This document shows, piece by piece, positions 15,701 to 24,368 of a stretch of DNA of 24,617 bases. How positions within the stretch are numbered: the first letter of the stretch is position 1; each line of letters begins with the position of its first letter. The position numbers and the translations under genes are program-made. The notes beneath the pieces are model-generated. The model ran no database searches and was not told the DNA's origin. It saw only the letters and a list, made by a program, of their open reading frames with translations. Source of the stretch: Nemertoderma westbladi (Eukaryota > Xenacoelomorpha > Nemertodermatida > Nemertodermatidae); assembly GCA_032718475.1 (NCBI GenBank), contig JAUCBJ010008632.1, positions 1-24,617 on the forward strand. The letters run 5' to 3'.

Positions 15701-18700
15701 CTGTACGGAACGAATAAAAAAATTATAAATAATATGAGTAAGTAAGTATACCTTACCCAGTGTGGGGGAGGGGGGGGGGGGCGAATCCACCCCAAATATA
15801 GTTGCTCATCCCCCCAATCTCGGGTTAAACGTAGACTTACAGTACTTTGTACAGTAGGCCTACCTTGTATAACTAACTGACCTGCGGAGAAGCGAGACAC
15901 ACCGTGATTGACAACGTTACGTTTCTCCGAGATGTACCACTTGTATAGAAGCATCTGCGTTGTAGCTCGAAGGGCTATTCCTCGGCAAAAGAACTGAGAT
16001 ATGTAACCCTGGTAGAAAACAATATCCAAAAATTAAAATACAATAATTAATAGAGAGGAATAAACATATTGAGGCTACAAATACCGGTAGGCCTAATTAA
16101 TTATATTATTTCTTTATTCCGGGCCATAACCCATATTAATTAGCACAGTAAAAGACAAAGTAATTTTATTAAATATAATATCGGTAAATTTACATGTAAA
16201 CTCAAAGTAGTGACCTAACTACCTACAATTAAAAAAACATACGATAAAGTAGTACGTAATATAAAGTAGTACGTAATATAAAGTAGTACGTAATATAAAG
16301 TAGTACGTAATATAAAGTAGTACGTAATATAAAGTAGTTTCATTATCACAATATCTCATTTTATCTAAATTGCGAACCGATACAGTAATTGTCTTTCATT
16401 GCGTACCAACCTGGGACACAGACGCCTGGTCTGCCTTACATTGCGTACCAACCTGGGACACAGACGCCTTGTCTGCCTCACACTGCGTACCAACCTGGGA
16501 CACAGACGCCTGGTCTGCCTTACATTGCGTACCAACCTGGGACACAGACGCCTGGTCTGCCTTACACTGCGTACCAACCTGGGACACAGACGCCTGGTCT
16601 GCCTTACACTGCGTACCAACCTGGGACACAGACGCCTGGTCTGCCTTACACTGCGTACCAACCTGGGACACAGACGCCTGGTCTGCCTCACATTGCGTAC
16701 CAACCTGGGACACAGACGCCTGGTCTGCCTTACATTGCGTACCCACCTGGGACACGGACGCCTGGTCTGCCTTACACTGCGTACCAACCTGGGACACAGA
16801 CGCCTGGTCTGCCTTACACTGCGTACCAACCTGGGACACAGACGCCTGGTCTGCCTTACACTGCATACCAACCTGGGACACAGACGCCTGGTCTGCCTTA
16901 CATTGCGTACCAACCTGGGACACAGACGCCTGGTCTGCCTTACATTGCGTACCAACCTGGGACACAGACGTCTGGTCTGCCTTACATTGCGTACCAACCT
17001 GGGACACAGACGCCTGGTCTGCCTTACATTGCGTACCAACCTGGGACACAGACGCCTGGTCTGCCTCACACTGCGTACCAACCTGGGACACAGACGCCTG
17101 GTCTGCCTTACATTGCGTACCAACCTGGGACACAGACGCCTGGTCTGCCTCACATTGCGTACCAACCTGGGACACAGACGCCTGGTCTGCCTTACATTGC
17201 GTACCAACCTGGGACACAGACGTCTGGTCTGCCTTACATTGCGTACCAACCTGGGACACAGACGCCTGGTCTGCCTTACATTGCGTACCAACCTGGGACA
17301 CAGACGCCTGGTCTGCCTTACACTGCGTACCAACCTGGGACACAGACGCCTGGTCTGCCTTACACTGCGTACCAACCTGGGACACAGACGCCTGGTCTGC
17401 CTCACACTGCGTACCAACCTGGGACACAGACGCCTGGTCTGCCTTACATTGCGTACCCACCTGGGACACGGACGCCTGGTCTGCCTTACATTGCGTACCA
17501 ACCTGGGACACAGACGCCTGGTCTGCCTTACATTGCGTACCAACCTGGGACACAGACGCCTGGTCTGCCTTACACTGCGTACCAACCTGGGACACGGACG
17601 CCTGGTCTGCCTTACACTGCATACCAACCTGGGACACAGACGCCTGGTCTGCGACGCTGTTCTGGGTAATCTTGTTGTTGATCATAAATGTTTTCATCTC
17701 TTCGATAACTTCCAAAACAGGTTTACTGAAAGATAATAATAAACATTGAATAATTATTAGTCTACCAACTACTGTTATCTTTATAAATCTGTAAAAGTTG
17801 AGTGACTCAAGAGACACCCACCCCCCCACCCCCCCCGGTCTATGAACTGAAGCAAAATTTGAGTAGTTTCTGTTTTAGTTTCAAGTTCAGTTGTAATAAA
17901 CCTGCATATTTCAGGTCTTGTTCACAAAAAAAATAGTTTCGGTTCAAATAAACCAGTTCAATTCATTAGAGTTCTAAAAAAAGAGTTTCAGTTCTTTTAA
18001 TTACAAATATTTGCCACTACCTTCTTAAAACATAGAAACAGATGCAGCAGGGCCCGCCCATCGTTTCGTAATGACTTGAAAGTTACTATAGCCAATGATT
18101 CCAGTCGTTTGTTTATATTTCACGAAAATTACGCTTTTAATCTTAAAAAGGCAATTTTTAAAAGAAAATTACAAATAAAATAACTCCACAGTAATTTAGT
18201 TGTAATGACGTATAATTATTGACTTGGCTGGTTGGCTCTCTAGGCGAATTATACATCCCGGGCTCATCAGAAAGTAAAGCGCTATTTTATTTCTTTACAA
18301 TATATTTTTTACTGAAATCCCGATATGCTTTTTTCTGCCCATGTGTAGTCCTATTGTAAAAACTGTATTGTTATAGTAAAAAATACCGGTGATACTTTCC
18401 GATACTTTATTTTATTAATATATTTGATCAATACTTCATCATATTTTTTTAATTGAATAATATTACTTCTAATAAATAACAGAATAAAGCAGGTATTTAT
18501 TTATTAACACTAAATCCATAATTTGTACTATTTGTATATTTATTTCAAATCTATAAATTATTCTTTCAGTGTTAAATCTTAGGGAATTCAGTTCTTGGTC
18601 CAGTTCCAATATTCCAGAACCAGAATATAAGATTTCAGTTCCAGTATTCTAGAATATAAACTTTCAGTTCCAGTATTCTAGAATATAAACTTTCAGTTCC

Positions 18701-21700
18701 AGTATTCTAGAATATAAACTTTCAGTTCCAGTATTCCAGAACCAGAATATAAGATTTCAGTTCCAGTATTCTAGAATATAAACTTTCAGTTCCAGTATTC
18801 TAGAATATAAACTTTCAGTTCCAGTATTCCAGAACCAGAATATAAGATTTCAGTTCCAGTATTCTAGAATATAAACTTTCAGTTCCAGTATTCTTGAATA
18901 TAAACTTTCGAGTTCAGTATTCCAGAACCAGAATATAAGTTTTCAGTTCCAGTATTCTAGAATATAAACTTTCAGTTCCAGTATTCTTGAATATAAACTT
19001 TCAGTTCCAGTTTTCTAGAATATCAACTTTCAGTTCCAGTATTCTAGAATATCAACTTTCAGTTCCAGTAATCCAGAACCAGAATATAAAGTCTATTATC
19101 CATAATAATATACTTTATATCCAGAATATCTACGGTAGTACCAGTTTCAATGAAAAAAAAGTTCAGTTCTAGAACTATGCAAAAAACAATTTCAAAGTTA
19201 GGAACGTGAGTCTGTCTACCTAGAAGTCGTATAAAAAATATATTTTAATAGTTCCTACAGGTTGTAAACGCTACCACACCTTTACATAGACGACAACAGT
19301 TATGGAAAATTAGCAGGTTGGGTTACTCTAACCAAAACAACAAACGAAGATCAAGAGAATAGGTAATATTTTAATTTTTATTCAGGTTATCGTCAGTGGA
19401 TGCCGTATGCTTGCACCTTAGTTTTTTTATAAAGTTTACTTTTTATAACTTTGTAATTAAAAACGCAGATGGGGGGGGGGGGGGTGTCTTTCGACGGAAT
19501 CAAAATTAATCTCTCATCAGGGGAAAGTCGACGCAAATAACAGCTGATTACTCCCAAAAATAATTAAATTCATATTTCATATAATTAAATATATTTAGTT
19601 ATGCCGCGAACCAAGTAGGGTTATCCTCAAAGCGTAGCATCCCAACCCAACGCACAAGTGAATACATTTCTATATAAATTGGATGCAACCCCATTAAATC
19701 TCTTCCCACTTATTATCAATTTATTAATATAATAGTTCACAATTCGTCCACATTACTCATTTATGACTAACCGCTTATAATTTTACAAAGTAGTTATCTG
19801 AGGCACGTCTTACTCAGATAGATTGGGGGTTGCCATGGGGATCTGGTGGTATCAAGCTTAGAGGGGGCCATACAATGAGAATCGCGTAAGTGTGAGGCAA
19901 AAGGTTTCGGCCAATACAGAGGAGATAAAGGCACTCGCTACCTGCTGGAATCTCATTAAACAGCCTGGCTCTCTGGAGGATAGGCCCTGAATGAAGCAAC
20001 AAGCATAAATAGCAAATATTACTCCCGGTTTGGGAGGCCTTTCTTCGAGTTTTATATTAACTAGGCAGCTTTAGCAGCTTGTTATGTGAAGGTGGGGCTG
20101 ATAATGCAGTTGTAAACAGCCTATACTCGGGCAGGCAGGCGTTCAGCCCATTAATAATTATCTGGGGGAGATTCAAGTTAAGCCTGAGGCATTTTCTCCC
20201 TTAGTTAATACGAATGGCCTTTACCTTTGATTATATTAGCTAGTCAAGTCACAGGATGAATGATTGATAAACTTAATATATTTGCGCTCATACAAGATTG
20301 GGGATTTATGTGAGAAAACATATAGCAAATAAATTTTGGGGGCTGACACTGACAGGTTAGACATACTAAACGTTACAGTACACATTGCATACCGAATAAT
20401 AATATGTAATATAATTAAAAACGAAATAATGGGCCTATGTGAAGAATACCAGACTTTCAGCTGTTATATTTCACCTTGCAGTTACCCCCATGTGAAGAAT
20501 ACCAGACTTTCAGCTGTTATATTTCACCTTGCAGTTACCCCCATGTGAAGAATACCAGACTTTCTGCCGTTATATTTCACCTTGCAGTTACCCCCATGTG
20601 AAGAATACCAGACTTTCTGCCGTTATATTTCACCTTGCAGTTACCCCCATGTGAAGAATACCAGACTTTCTGCCGTTATATTTCACCTTGCAGTTACCCC
20701 CATGTGAAGAATACCAGACTTTCTGCCGTTATATTTCACTTTGCAGTTACCCCCATGTGAAGAATACCAGGTTTTCACCAAAAACAAAGGTTACAGAAGG
20801 GCTGAATCTAACCAAAACAATAAACGAATTAGTATATGTACAGGTTATAAGACAGAAATCAGCGCTATAAAATCCTTAATAAAGATAAATAAAAAAAATA
20901 AAAAATCTTCATATATAAAATTGCAATAAAAATTCGACCGAAAAGTGAAAACCTGGTATTCTTCACACGGGCGAAATAATGCAAACAAAATTTGCATTAC
21001 ATAAATATAAGTACATCTGCTGTTTATTTTATTAAGAGGCCTACATCGGGAGAACGGGAGTAATAGCCACAGGTCGCAGTTTCATAATCAGATACACCCT
21101 CGGCGCTAAGGTCCCACATTGGCGTAGAGGTTAAATCGGTTAACTTGAATTAACGTCTCTCTGTGGGTTGTGGGTTCGATCCATGCATGGGGACCAGTGG
21201 AGTTTTCGCTTCGGTAATGAATGCTCTAAAGGGTCTAGTCAGGGCGTGGCCCATGTGAAGTATACTACTACTACAACTAGGATCGGCATGCTGCATTGCA
21301 GCTGCATTTTTAAGAATGCTGGGCCGCCTTGTCGACAAAATTGTGCCGCCACAACTCCATATCACACATGACATTTGCTAGATCATCCGTATCATCAAGG
21401 CAGTGTCCTTTAAGATGCGTCTCAAGAAAGTCATGGGCTGTCCACCATGCTTATTCACTCCACGAGGCTGCCAAAGTACAAGATTATGCACTGGCTGGTC
21501 CTCACGGCGAAAGCAATGTCCTGCAAAGCGGAGGGGATTTTGTTCTAGTGTCAAGCTTGTGGGAACCAATGAGACACCTCCCATGTTATATAGTGTCTGG
21601 TTGGAGATGTGTGCATTGTACTTGACACAATGAACCCTTGCTTTGCAGTTAGAGCCCAGCACGGACTCCCATAGAGGAGTACTGGAACTACTGCTGCTCT

Positions 21701-22525
21701 AAATAATCGGACCTTAAGTTTCCGATTAATTCTCGGTGACTTCCAAATCCAGGAAATCCTGTCCATGCCTTTCCAATACGTATTCGAAGGTCCTCACCTG
21801 ACTTCCGGATCCATGATCCCAGGTAACAGAAGTTGTCCACATGCTCAAGCATAACATCCTTTGAGCTTATGCTCATCCGATCAGAGACTTGCTGAGGACT
21901 TTCGAAGTTAACTGTCAAAATTTTGGAGTTAATAAAAAGACCAAAACTAGAAGCAGCATGTTCTATTGAGCTGAGGAGCCGTTGGGCTCCCTCTAGTGAT
22001 TCTGAGAGTACTCCTAAGTCATCAGCAAAGTCTAGATCAGTTAGGTACTTGGCAGGATTTCCTCGACTTCTGGAGCCAGTAGGTGGAGTTATCATCACCC
22101 CATCATCATTATGATGATCTAAGGACATGCGTAGAATATAGTCAACCACAATTATGAACACGAATAATGGTGCAAGTGTGTCCCCCTGGAGGACGCCCCA
22201 TAACACTTCAAATGGTTCTGTGTCACCGTCAACAGTAGACACAAATGTTGTCGAACCATCGTATACTGATCTGGATATTGCAGGACATTGCTTTCGCCGT
22301 GAGGACCAGCCAGTGCATAATCTTGTACTTTGGCAGCCTCATGGAGTGAATAAGCATGGTGGACAGCCCATGACTTTCTTGAGACACATCTTAAAGGACA
22401 CTGACCTTGAAGATGCGGATGATCTAGCAAATGTCATGGGTGATAGGGAGTTGTGGCGGTGCAATTTTGTCGATAAGCCGGCACAGCATTCTTAAAAATG
22501 CAGCTGCAATGCAGCATGCCGACCC

Positions 22526-22566
<41 letters not shown>

Positions 22567-24217
22567 TACTGATCTGATTGCTGCAAAAATTTCATCAGGA
22601 AACCCATGCCATGCTGGCCATGCCAGCTGGCTTTCTGCTGTTATATTTCACCTTGCAGTTGCCCCCATGTGAAGAATGCCAGGTTTTCAATAAAATCACA
22701 GGTTACAGAAGGGCTGAATCTAACCAAAACAATAAACGAATTAGTATATGTACAAGTTATGAGACAGAAATAAGCGCTATAAAACACGTACTACGGAGAA
22801 ATTTGGAAAAATACAAAATTCTTCTTATATAAATTTCTAATAGAATTTCGACCGAAAAGTGAAAACCTGGTATTCTACACATGGGCGCAAATGTGTAATT
22901 ATTTATCGGGCGAAGATTTTTTATGGGAATAAGATACAGCAACGTTGGATTAGAGAACTTAACGACCATATTACCAGATTAATAATAATAAATTTATTGT
23001 TCTGGGGTGAAGTGACGGCGAATTGAATGAAAATGTTCCTCTTAGCGAAAAATATCAACCGACCCTATTGAGTCGGTTGATATTTTTCAATCTTTTTTGA
23101 CAAATCAAATTGGGTGACGGATGGTAGACTCACCATAAAAGTTCACGAAGTTCGATATCATCGTCGCCAATGTCTTCCTTGTTGAACCACTGCGCATCGT
23201 GTACTCTGGGTTGGCATAGCAACATAGAGTCCCCCGCAGTGCGACTGTTGTAGTTTGAGGTGTAACCTAAATAATACGGATGTAATAAATTTATTATAGA
23301 AAGTGAAACAATTTGTAAAAGTTATGCGACTGTGTTCTATAAATAATAGAAAGTTAAACAATTGGTATACTTTTAATACGTGATAGATAGATAGATAGAA
23401 TAGGTACCAAACCGAATGGAAATAAAATTAACTAAGTTTTCCGACTTACCTCCGGGAGGATTATGAGATCGATTTTCGTTGTTAGTGACCCCGGAAGTTG
23501 CCGACTCGTCTGACCAGTGTGTGTCGCTCACAATGCTCTCTGGGGACATTGATGGTTGCCCTGGCGGACCCTGAATGTAGAAACAATATAATATTTAATA
23601 GGAGTCCTATTGAATGAATACGTAGACAGACAATCGTACACCAGTTAAAAAATGAATTCACTTACATGTCAAGCACCGACAAGGAGGCAACTGGAACAAA
23701 TCCCGCCATCACGACGAATTAATAATCGTCTCAATTGTAAATTATTATCAATTTAGGGAAAGGGGCAGTTTGCAATGGTACGTTATTCTAACCAAAACAA
23801 TAAAACTAAAGTAAACCATGAATCAATGGAACAGGGTACAGTTATATTTTTGAGAGTAATCAGCTAGTAAGCAGTATATCGGATCAAGCAAGATGCACCA
23901 AACCCCACAATACCGGAGATATGTATAAAGCGACAAATAAAATAATAATAACAACTGGGTATTCATATTGCAGTGATAAGTTAATTAAATTGTCTTTAAA
24001 CTATATATTTTAAAGTTTAACCTGCATATGGGTGGAATCTGCAATGAACTTTGAAGATTGCGGCTCCAGTTTGGATTGTATATCAACTGATGGCGGAGTG
24101 GAGAAGACCCCCATTGTGGGTACAACGGGACCCGAAGATCTCGGAGATGGATGCCCGAGCAGGAGAGAGTTGGGTTCGTTTTCATACAACTCCAGGGAAT
24201 CCCCATATGTGCAGCAC
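15583..24217 (-). CDS. HMBOX1: HMBOX1-like homeobox gene (HOT1 family), partial, six exons
   Basis: Spliced minus-strand exons: 24022-24217, 23450-23570, 23134-23266, 17629-17725, 15882-16008, 15583-15700, giving about 264 residues. Every junction is GT-AG and keeps phase. The product has a Ser/Pro/Asn-rich linker, an acidic NKEDIGDDDIELRELL stretch, a POU/HNF1-like helix-turn-helix (EEMKTFMINNKITQ, QASVSQ, GYISQFFCRG, LLYKWYISEKRN) and a homeodomain start (RFVWREECMPVLDKFFNENQ). The order and sequences match HMBOX1, in which this helix-turn-helix precedes an atypical homeodomain; vertebrate HMBOX1 binds double-stranded telomeric TTAGGG repeats and acts as a transcription regulator. The start lies beyond the right edge. 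The exon(s) for homeodomain helices 2-3 and the C-terminus were not found. Confidence 0.88.
15882..16008 (-). CDS. HMBOX1: HMBOX1 exon e (recognition-helix half of the POU-like domain)
   Basis: Acceptor GTTTTCTACCAG|GG, donor CCGCAG|GTCAGT. It has 42 codons in phase 0, starting GYISQFFCRG, through YKWYISEKRN, to VSRFSA plus one base. YKWY...EKRN corresponds to the YRWY..EKTN segment of vertebrate HMBOX1. This match fixes the preceding array as intronic. Confidence 0.9.
16246..16339. repeat. 17-bp tandem repeat, about 5.5 units
   Basis: The unit AAAGTAGTACGTAATAT is repeated essentially without change. It lies in the HMBOX1 intron between exons d and e, just beyond the distal end of the 42-bp array. 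Confidence 0.95.
16397..17652 (-). repeat. 42-bp minisatellite repeating the HMBOX1 exon-d 5' splice site, 30 units
   Basis: On the gene strand each unit is GCAGACCAGGCGTCTG + TGTCCCAG (24 exon-end bases) followed by GTTGGTACGCAGTGTAAG (18 bases). There are about 29.9 units with no length variants seen. The first copy, at 17652, is the real end of HMBOX1 exon d. Two units read CAG|GTGGGT and lie exactly 714 bp (17 units) apart. Because 42 is a multiple of three, a frame of 14-residue repeats (KADQASVSQVGTQC) stays open across the array and stops right after it; homology of the next exon shows the array is intronic. Confidence 0.97.
17629..17725 (-). CDS. HMBOX1: HMBOX1 exon d (first half of the POU/HNF1-like domain)
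   Basis: Acceptor TTATCTTTCAG|T and donor TCCCAG|GTTGGT. One base completes TGT (Cys), then 32 codons starting KPVLEVIEEMKTFM and ending SVADQASVSQ. It aligns without gaps to the first helices of the HNF1/HMBOX1 domain. The donor is the first of 30 tandem copies in the 42-bp array, so the exon end is inferred from homology and from phase with the next exon. Confidence 0.88.
17730..18587. other. HMBOX1 intron, AT-rich, with a C-rich tract and degenerate AGTTC repeats
   Basis: A C-rich tract (CCCACCCCCCCACCCCCCCC type) occupies about 17816-17836. From 17840 to about 18000 the sequence is rich in AGTTC/GGTTC words (TTCAAGTTCAGTTG, CGGTTCAAATAAACCAGTTC) and looks like a degenerate version of the array at 18588-19090. 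The remainder is AT-rich with no feature recognised. Confidence 0.5.
18588..19090. repeat. 29-bp / 35-bp mixed tandem repeat with TTCTAGAA cores
   Basis: The main unit (29 bp) reads TTTCAGTTCCAGTATTCTAG then AATATAAAC. It is interspersed with longer units containing TATTCCAGAACCAGAATATA. About 16 units in total. Most units carry TTCTAGAA or TTCCAGAA, i.e. the TTCnnGAA core of a heat-shock element, but this may be incidental. It lies in the large HMBOX1 intron between exons c and d. Confidence 0.92.
19091..20438. other. HMBOX1 intron sequence; repeat fragments, no gene
   Basis: Two fragments belong to a dispersed family. One, at about 19310-19345, has TCTAACCAAAACAACAAACG. The other, at 19471-19556, starts with 14 G and continues TGTCTTTCGACGGAATC; it resembles the reverse complement of the window's right end (24535-24617). 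A weak minus-strand frame at 19814-20002 has no recognised match. Otherwise nothing is seen. Confidence 0.5.
20439..20756. repeat. 53-bp tandem repeat, 6 units, continuous with a MITE end
   Basis: Units start GTGAAGAATACCAGACTTTC at 20439, 20492, 20545, 20598, 20651 and 20704, each 53 bp. The seventh start (20757) is the terminal inverted repeat of the adjacent MITE. Each unit ends TTGCAGTTACCCCCAT, the same sequence that precedes the second MITE copy at 22669, so the array appears to be an expansion of the element's flank and end. Confidence 0.95.
20757..20966. mobile_element. MITE copy 1 with perfect 22-bp terminal inverted repeats
   Basis: The left end, GTGAAGAATACCAG followed by GTTTTCAC, is exactly reverse-complemented at 20945-20966. 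The ~166-bp interior contains TCTAACCAAAACAATAAACG and AATTCGACCGAAAAG just before the right end. It has no coding capacity. A second copy lies at 22669-22880. Similarity extends a few bases outside the 22-bp ends (CCCAT/CCCGT), so the true termini may be slightly further out. Confidence 0.88.
21110..21260 (+). mobile_element. tRNA-derived SINE-like element
   Basis: It starts with a tRNA-like head (21110-21195): GGTCCCA at the start pairs, with a mismatch, with GGGGACC at the end; the A box is TGGCGTAGAGG and the B box GGTTCGATCC. A ~65-base unrelated body follows, ending at the TACTACTAC tract that is also the tail of the neighbouring retrotransposon. The long spacing between boxes suggests a class II (Leu/Ser-type) tRNA ancestor. 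Degenerate pairing argues against a working tRNA. Confidence 0.55.
21688..22242 (-). pseudogene. Reverse transcriptase fragment of the non-LTR element
   Basis: A 184-codon open part of the RT domain. GVLQGDTLAP is the conserved palm motif before the catalytic box, and LTDLDFADDLGVLSES holds the F-A-D-D catalytic motif. VDNFCYLGSWI matches the post-catalytic block seen in related elements. Downstream the coding continues in other frames (VVPVLLYGSPCWALTAK at 21551-21766; the RREDQPV block at 21378-21662), so at least two frameshifts have occurred. It is not a working gene. Confidence 0.85.
22274..22563 (+). mobile_element. Nested 3'-end copy of the same retrotransposon, with 13-bp target duplication
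   Basis: Opposite in orientation to its host element. It starts within the AGHCFRREDQPV coding segment, contains the intact C-terminus (ending FVDKPAQHS, stop) and a (TAG)n tail of about 12 repeats. It is flanked by the exact 13-bp direct repeat GTATACTGATCTG at 22261-22273 and 22564-22576. Removing it restores continuity of the older RT frame at that point. This is typical of 5'-truncated target-primed insertion. Confidence 0.9.
22669..22880. mobile_element. MITE copy 2
   Basis: A second copy of the element at 20757. The left end is GTGAAGAATGCCAGGTTTTC and the right end GTGAAAACCTGGTATTCTAC, each with a substitution relative to copy 1. The interior is colinear, including TCTAACCAAAACAATAAACG. 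It is preceded at 22631 by most of one unit of the 53-bp repeat. Confidence 0.88.
23047..23088. repeat. Perfect 17-bp hairpin with 8-nt loop
   Basis: GAAAAATATCAACCGAC pairs perfectly with GTCGGTTGATATTTTTC across the loop CCTATTGA. It is followed by AATCTTTTTTG. It lies 46 bases from the end of HMBOX1 exon c, inside the downstream intron. It may be a remnant of a palindromic element; no RNA family is recognised. Confidence 0.85.
23134..23266 (-). CDS. HMBOX1: HMBOX1 exon c (acidic segment before the helix-turn-helix)
   Basis: Acceptor ATTTAG|GT and donor TTATG|GTGAGT. Two bases complete a glycine codon, then 43 codons end in KEDIGDDDIELRELL plus two bases. The acidic run before the helix-turn-helix corresponds to the EEDLDVDDKVEEL-type segment of vertebrate HMBOX1. 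Confidence 0.85.
23450..23570 (-). CDS. HMBOX1: HMBOX1 exon b (linker)
   Basis: Acceptor TTTCTACATTCAG|GG and strong donor GGAG|GTAAGT. It has 40 codons from GPPGQPSMSPESIVSD to ENRSHNPPG plus one base. The composition is Ser/Asn/Pro-rich, like the low-complexity linker of HMBOX1. Confidence 0.8.
23685..23885. mobile_element. Dispersed repeat, copy X (MITE-like)
   Basis: Similar to 24391-24560: both contain ACAAATCCCGCC, then CAATTTAGGGAAAGG, an ACGTTATTCT block, ACCAAAACAATAAA and finally TTTTTGAGA.TAATCA. It lies in the HMBOX1 intron between exons a and b. No ORF. The ends are not defined. Confidence 0.7.
24022..24217 (-). CDS. HMBOX1: HMBOX1 exon a (linker)
   Basis: Acceptor ATGTCCCCAG|G and donor ATGCAG|GTTAAA. 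One base completes a codon from an exon outside the window, then 65 codons follow, starting CCTYGDSLELYENE and ending FIADSTHMQ. It is rich in Ser and Pro with no domain. It ends in phase 0, which fits the next exon. Confidence 0.75.
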
Positions 24218-24368
24218 CTGGGGACATAATAAATGTTTATATCATAGGCCTATCTATAGTAATACTGCAATGCATCACTTCAATTGGATTTAAGGTGTGT
24301 GGATCGTTTTAAATAACTAATTTACAATCAGAAATACCCCGTCCGAGTTCGCTCGACCTAGTGAGACA

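Larger units (their letters stand above)
21261..22630 (-). mobile_element. 5'-truncated non-LTR retrotransposon, split by a nested insertion
   Basis: On the minus strand the reverse-transcriptase frame starts at about 22630 (FPDEIFAAIRSVYDG), is interrupted by a younger insertion (22274-22563), and resumes at 22260. The element then runs through RT motifs and a conserved C-terminal segment (GHCFRREDQPVHNLVLWQP) to a (TAG)n tail at 21261-21275. It lacks the 5' end. Frameshifts break the ORF. It sits in the large HMBOX1 intron, between two copies of one MITE. The clade is not assigned. Confidence 0.85.

Noticed and set aside
12055-15782. C-run at 12055 and G-run near 15765 as matching ends of the 3.1-kb inverted-repeat element
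   Set aside because: HMBOX1 exon f (15583-15700) lies between the right arm and the G-run, so the G-run cannot be the element's end.
16365-17829. Long open frames (420-477 codons) on both strands, e.g. a 14-residue repeat protein
   Set aside because: They are produced by a stop-free 42-bp tandem repeat. Homology of the flanking exons (VSQ joined to GYIS) places the array inside an HMBOX1 intron.
21688-22242. Intact reverse transcriptase gene
   Set aside because: The element is 5'-truncated, split by a nested insertion and frameshifted downstream.
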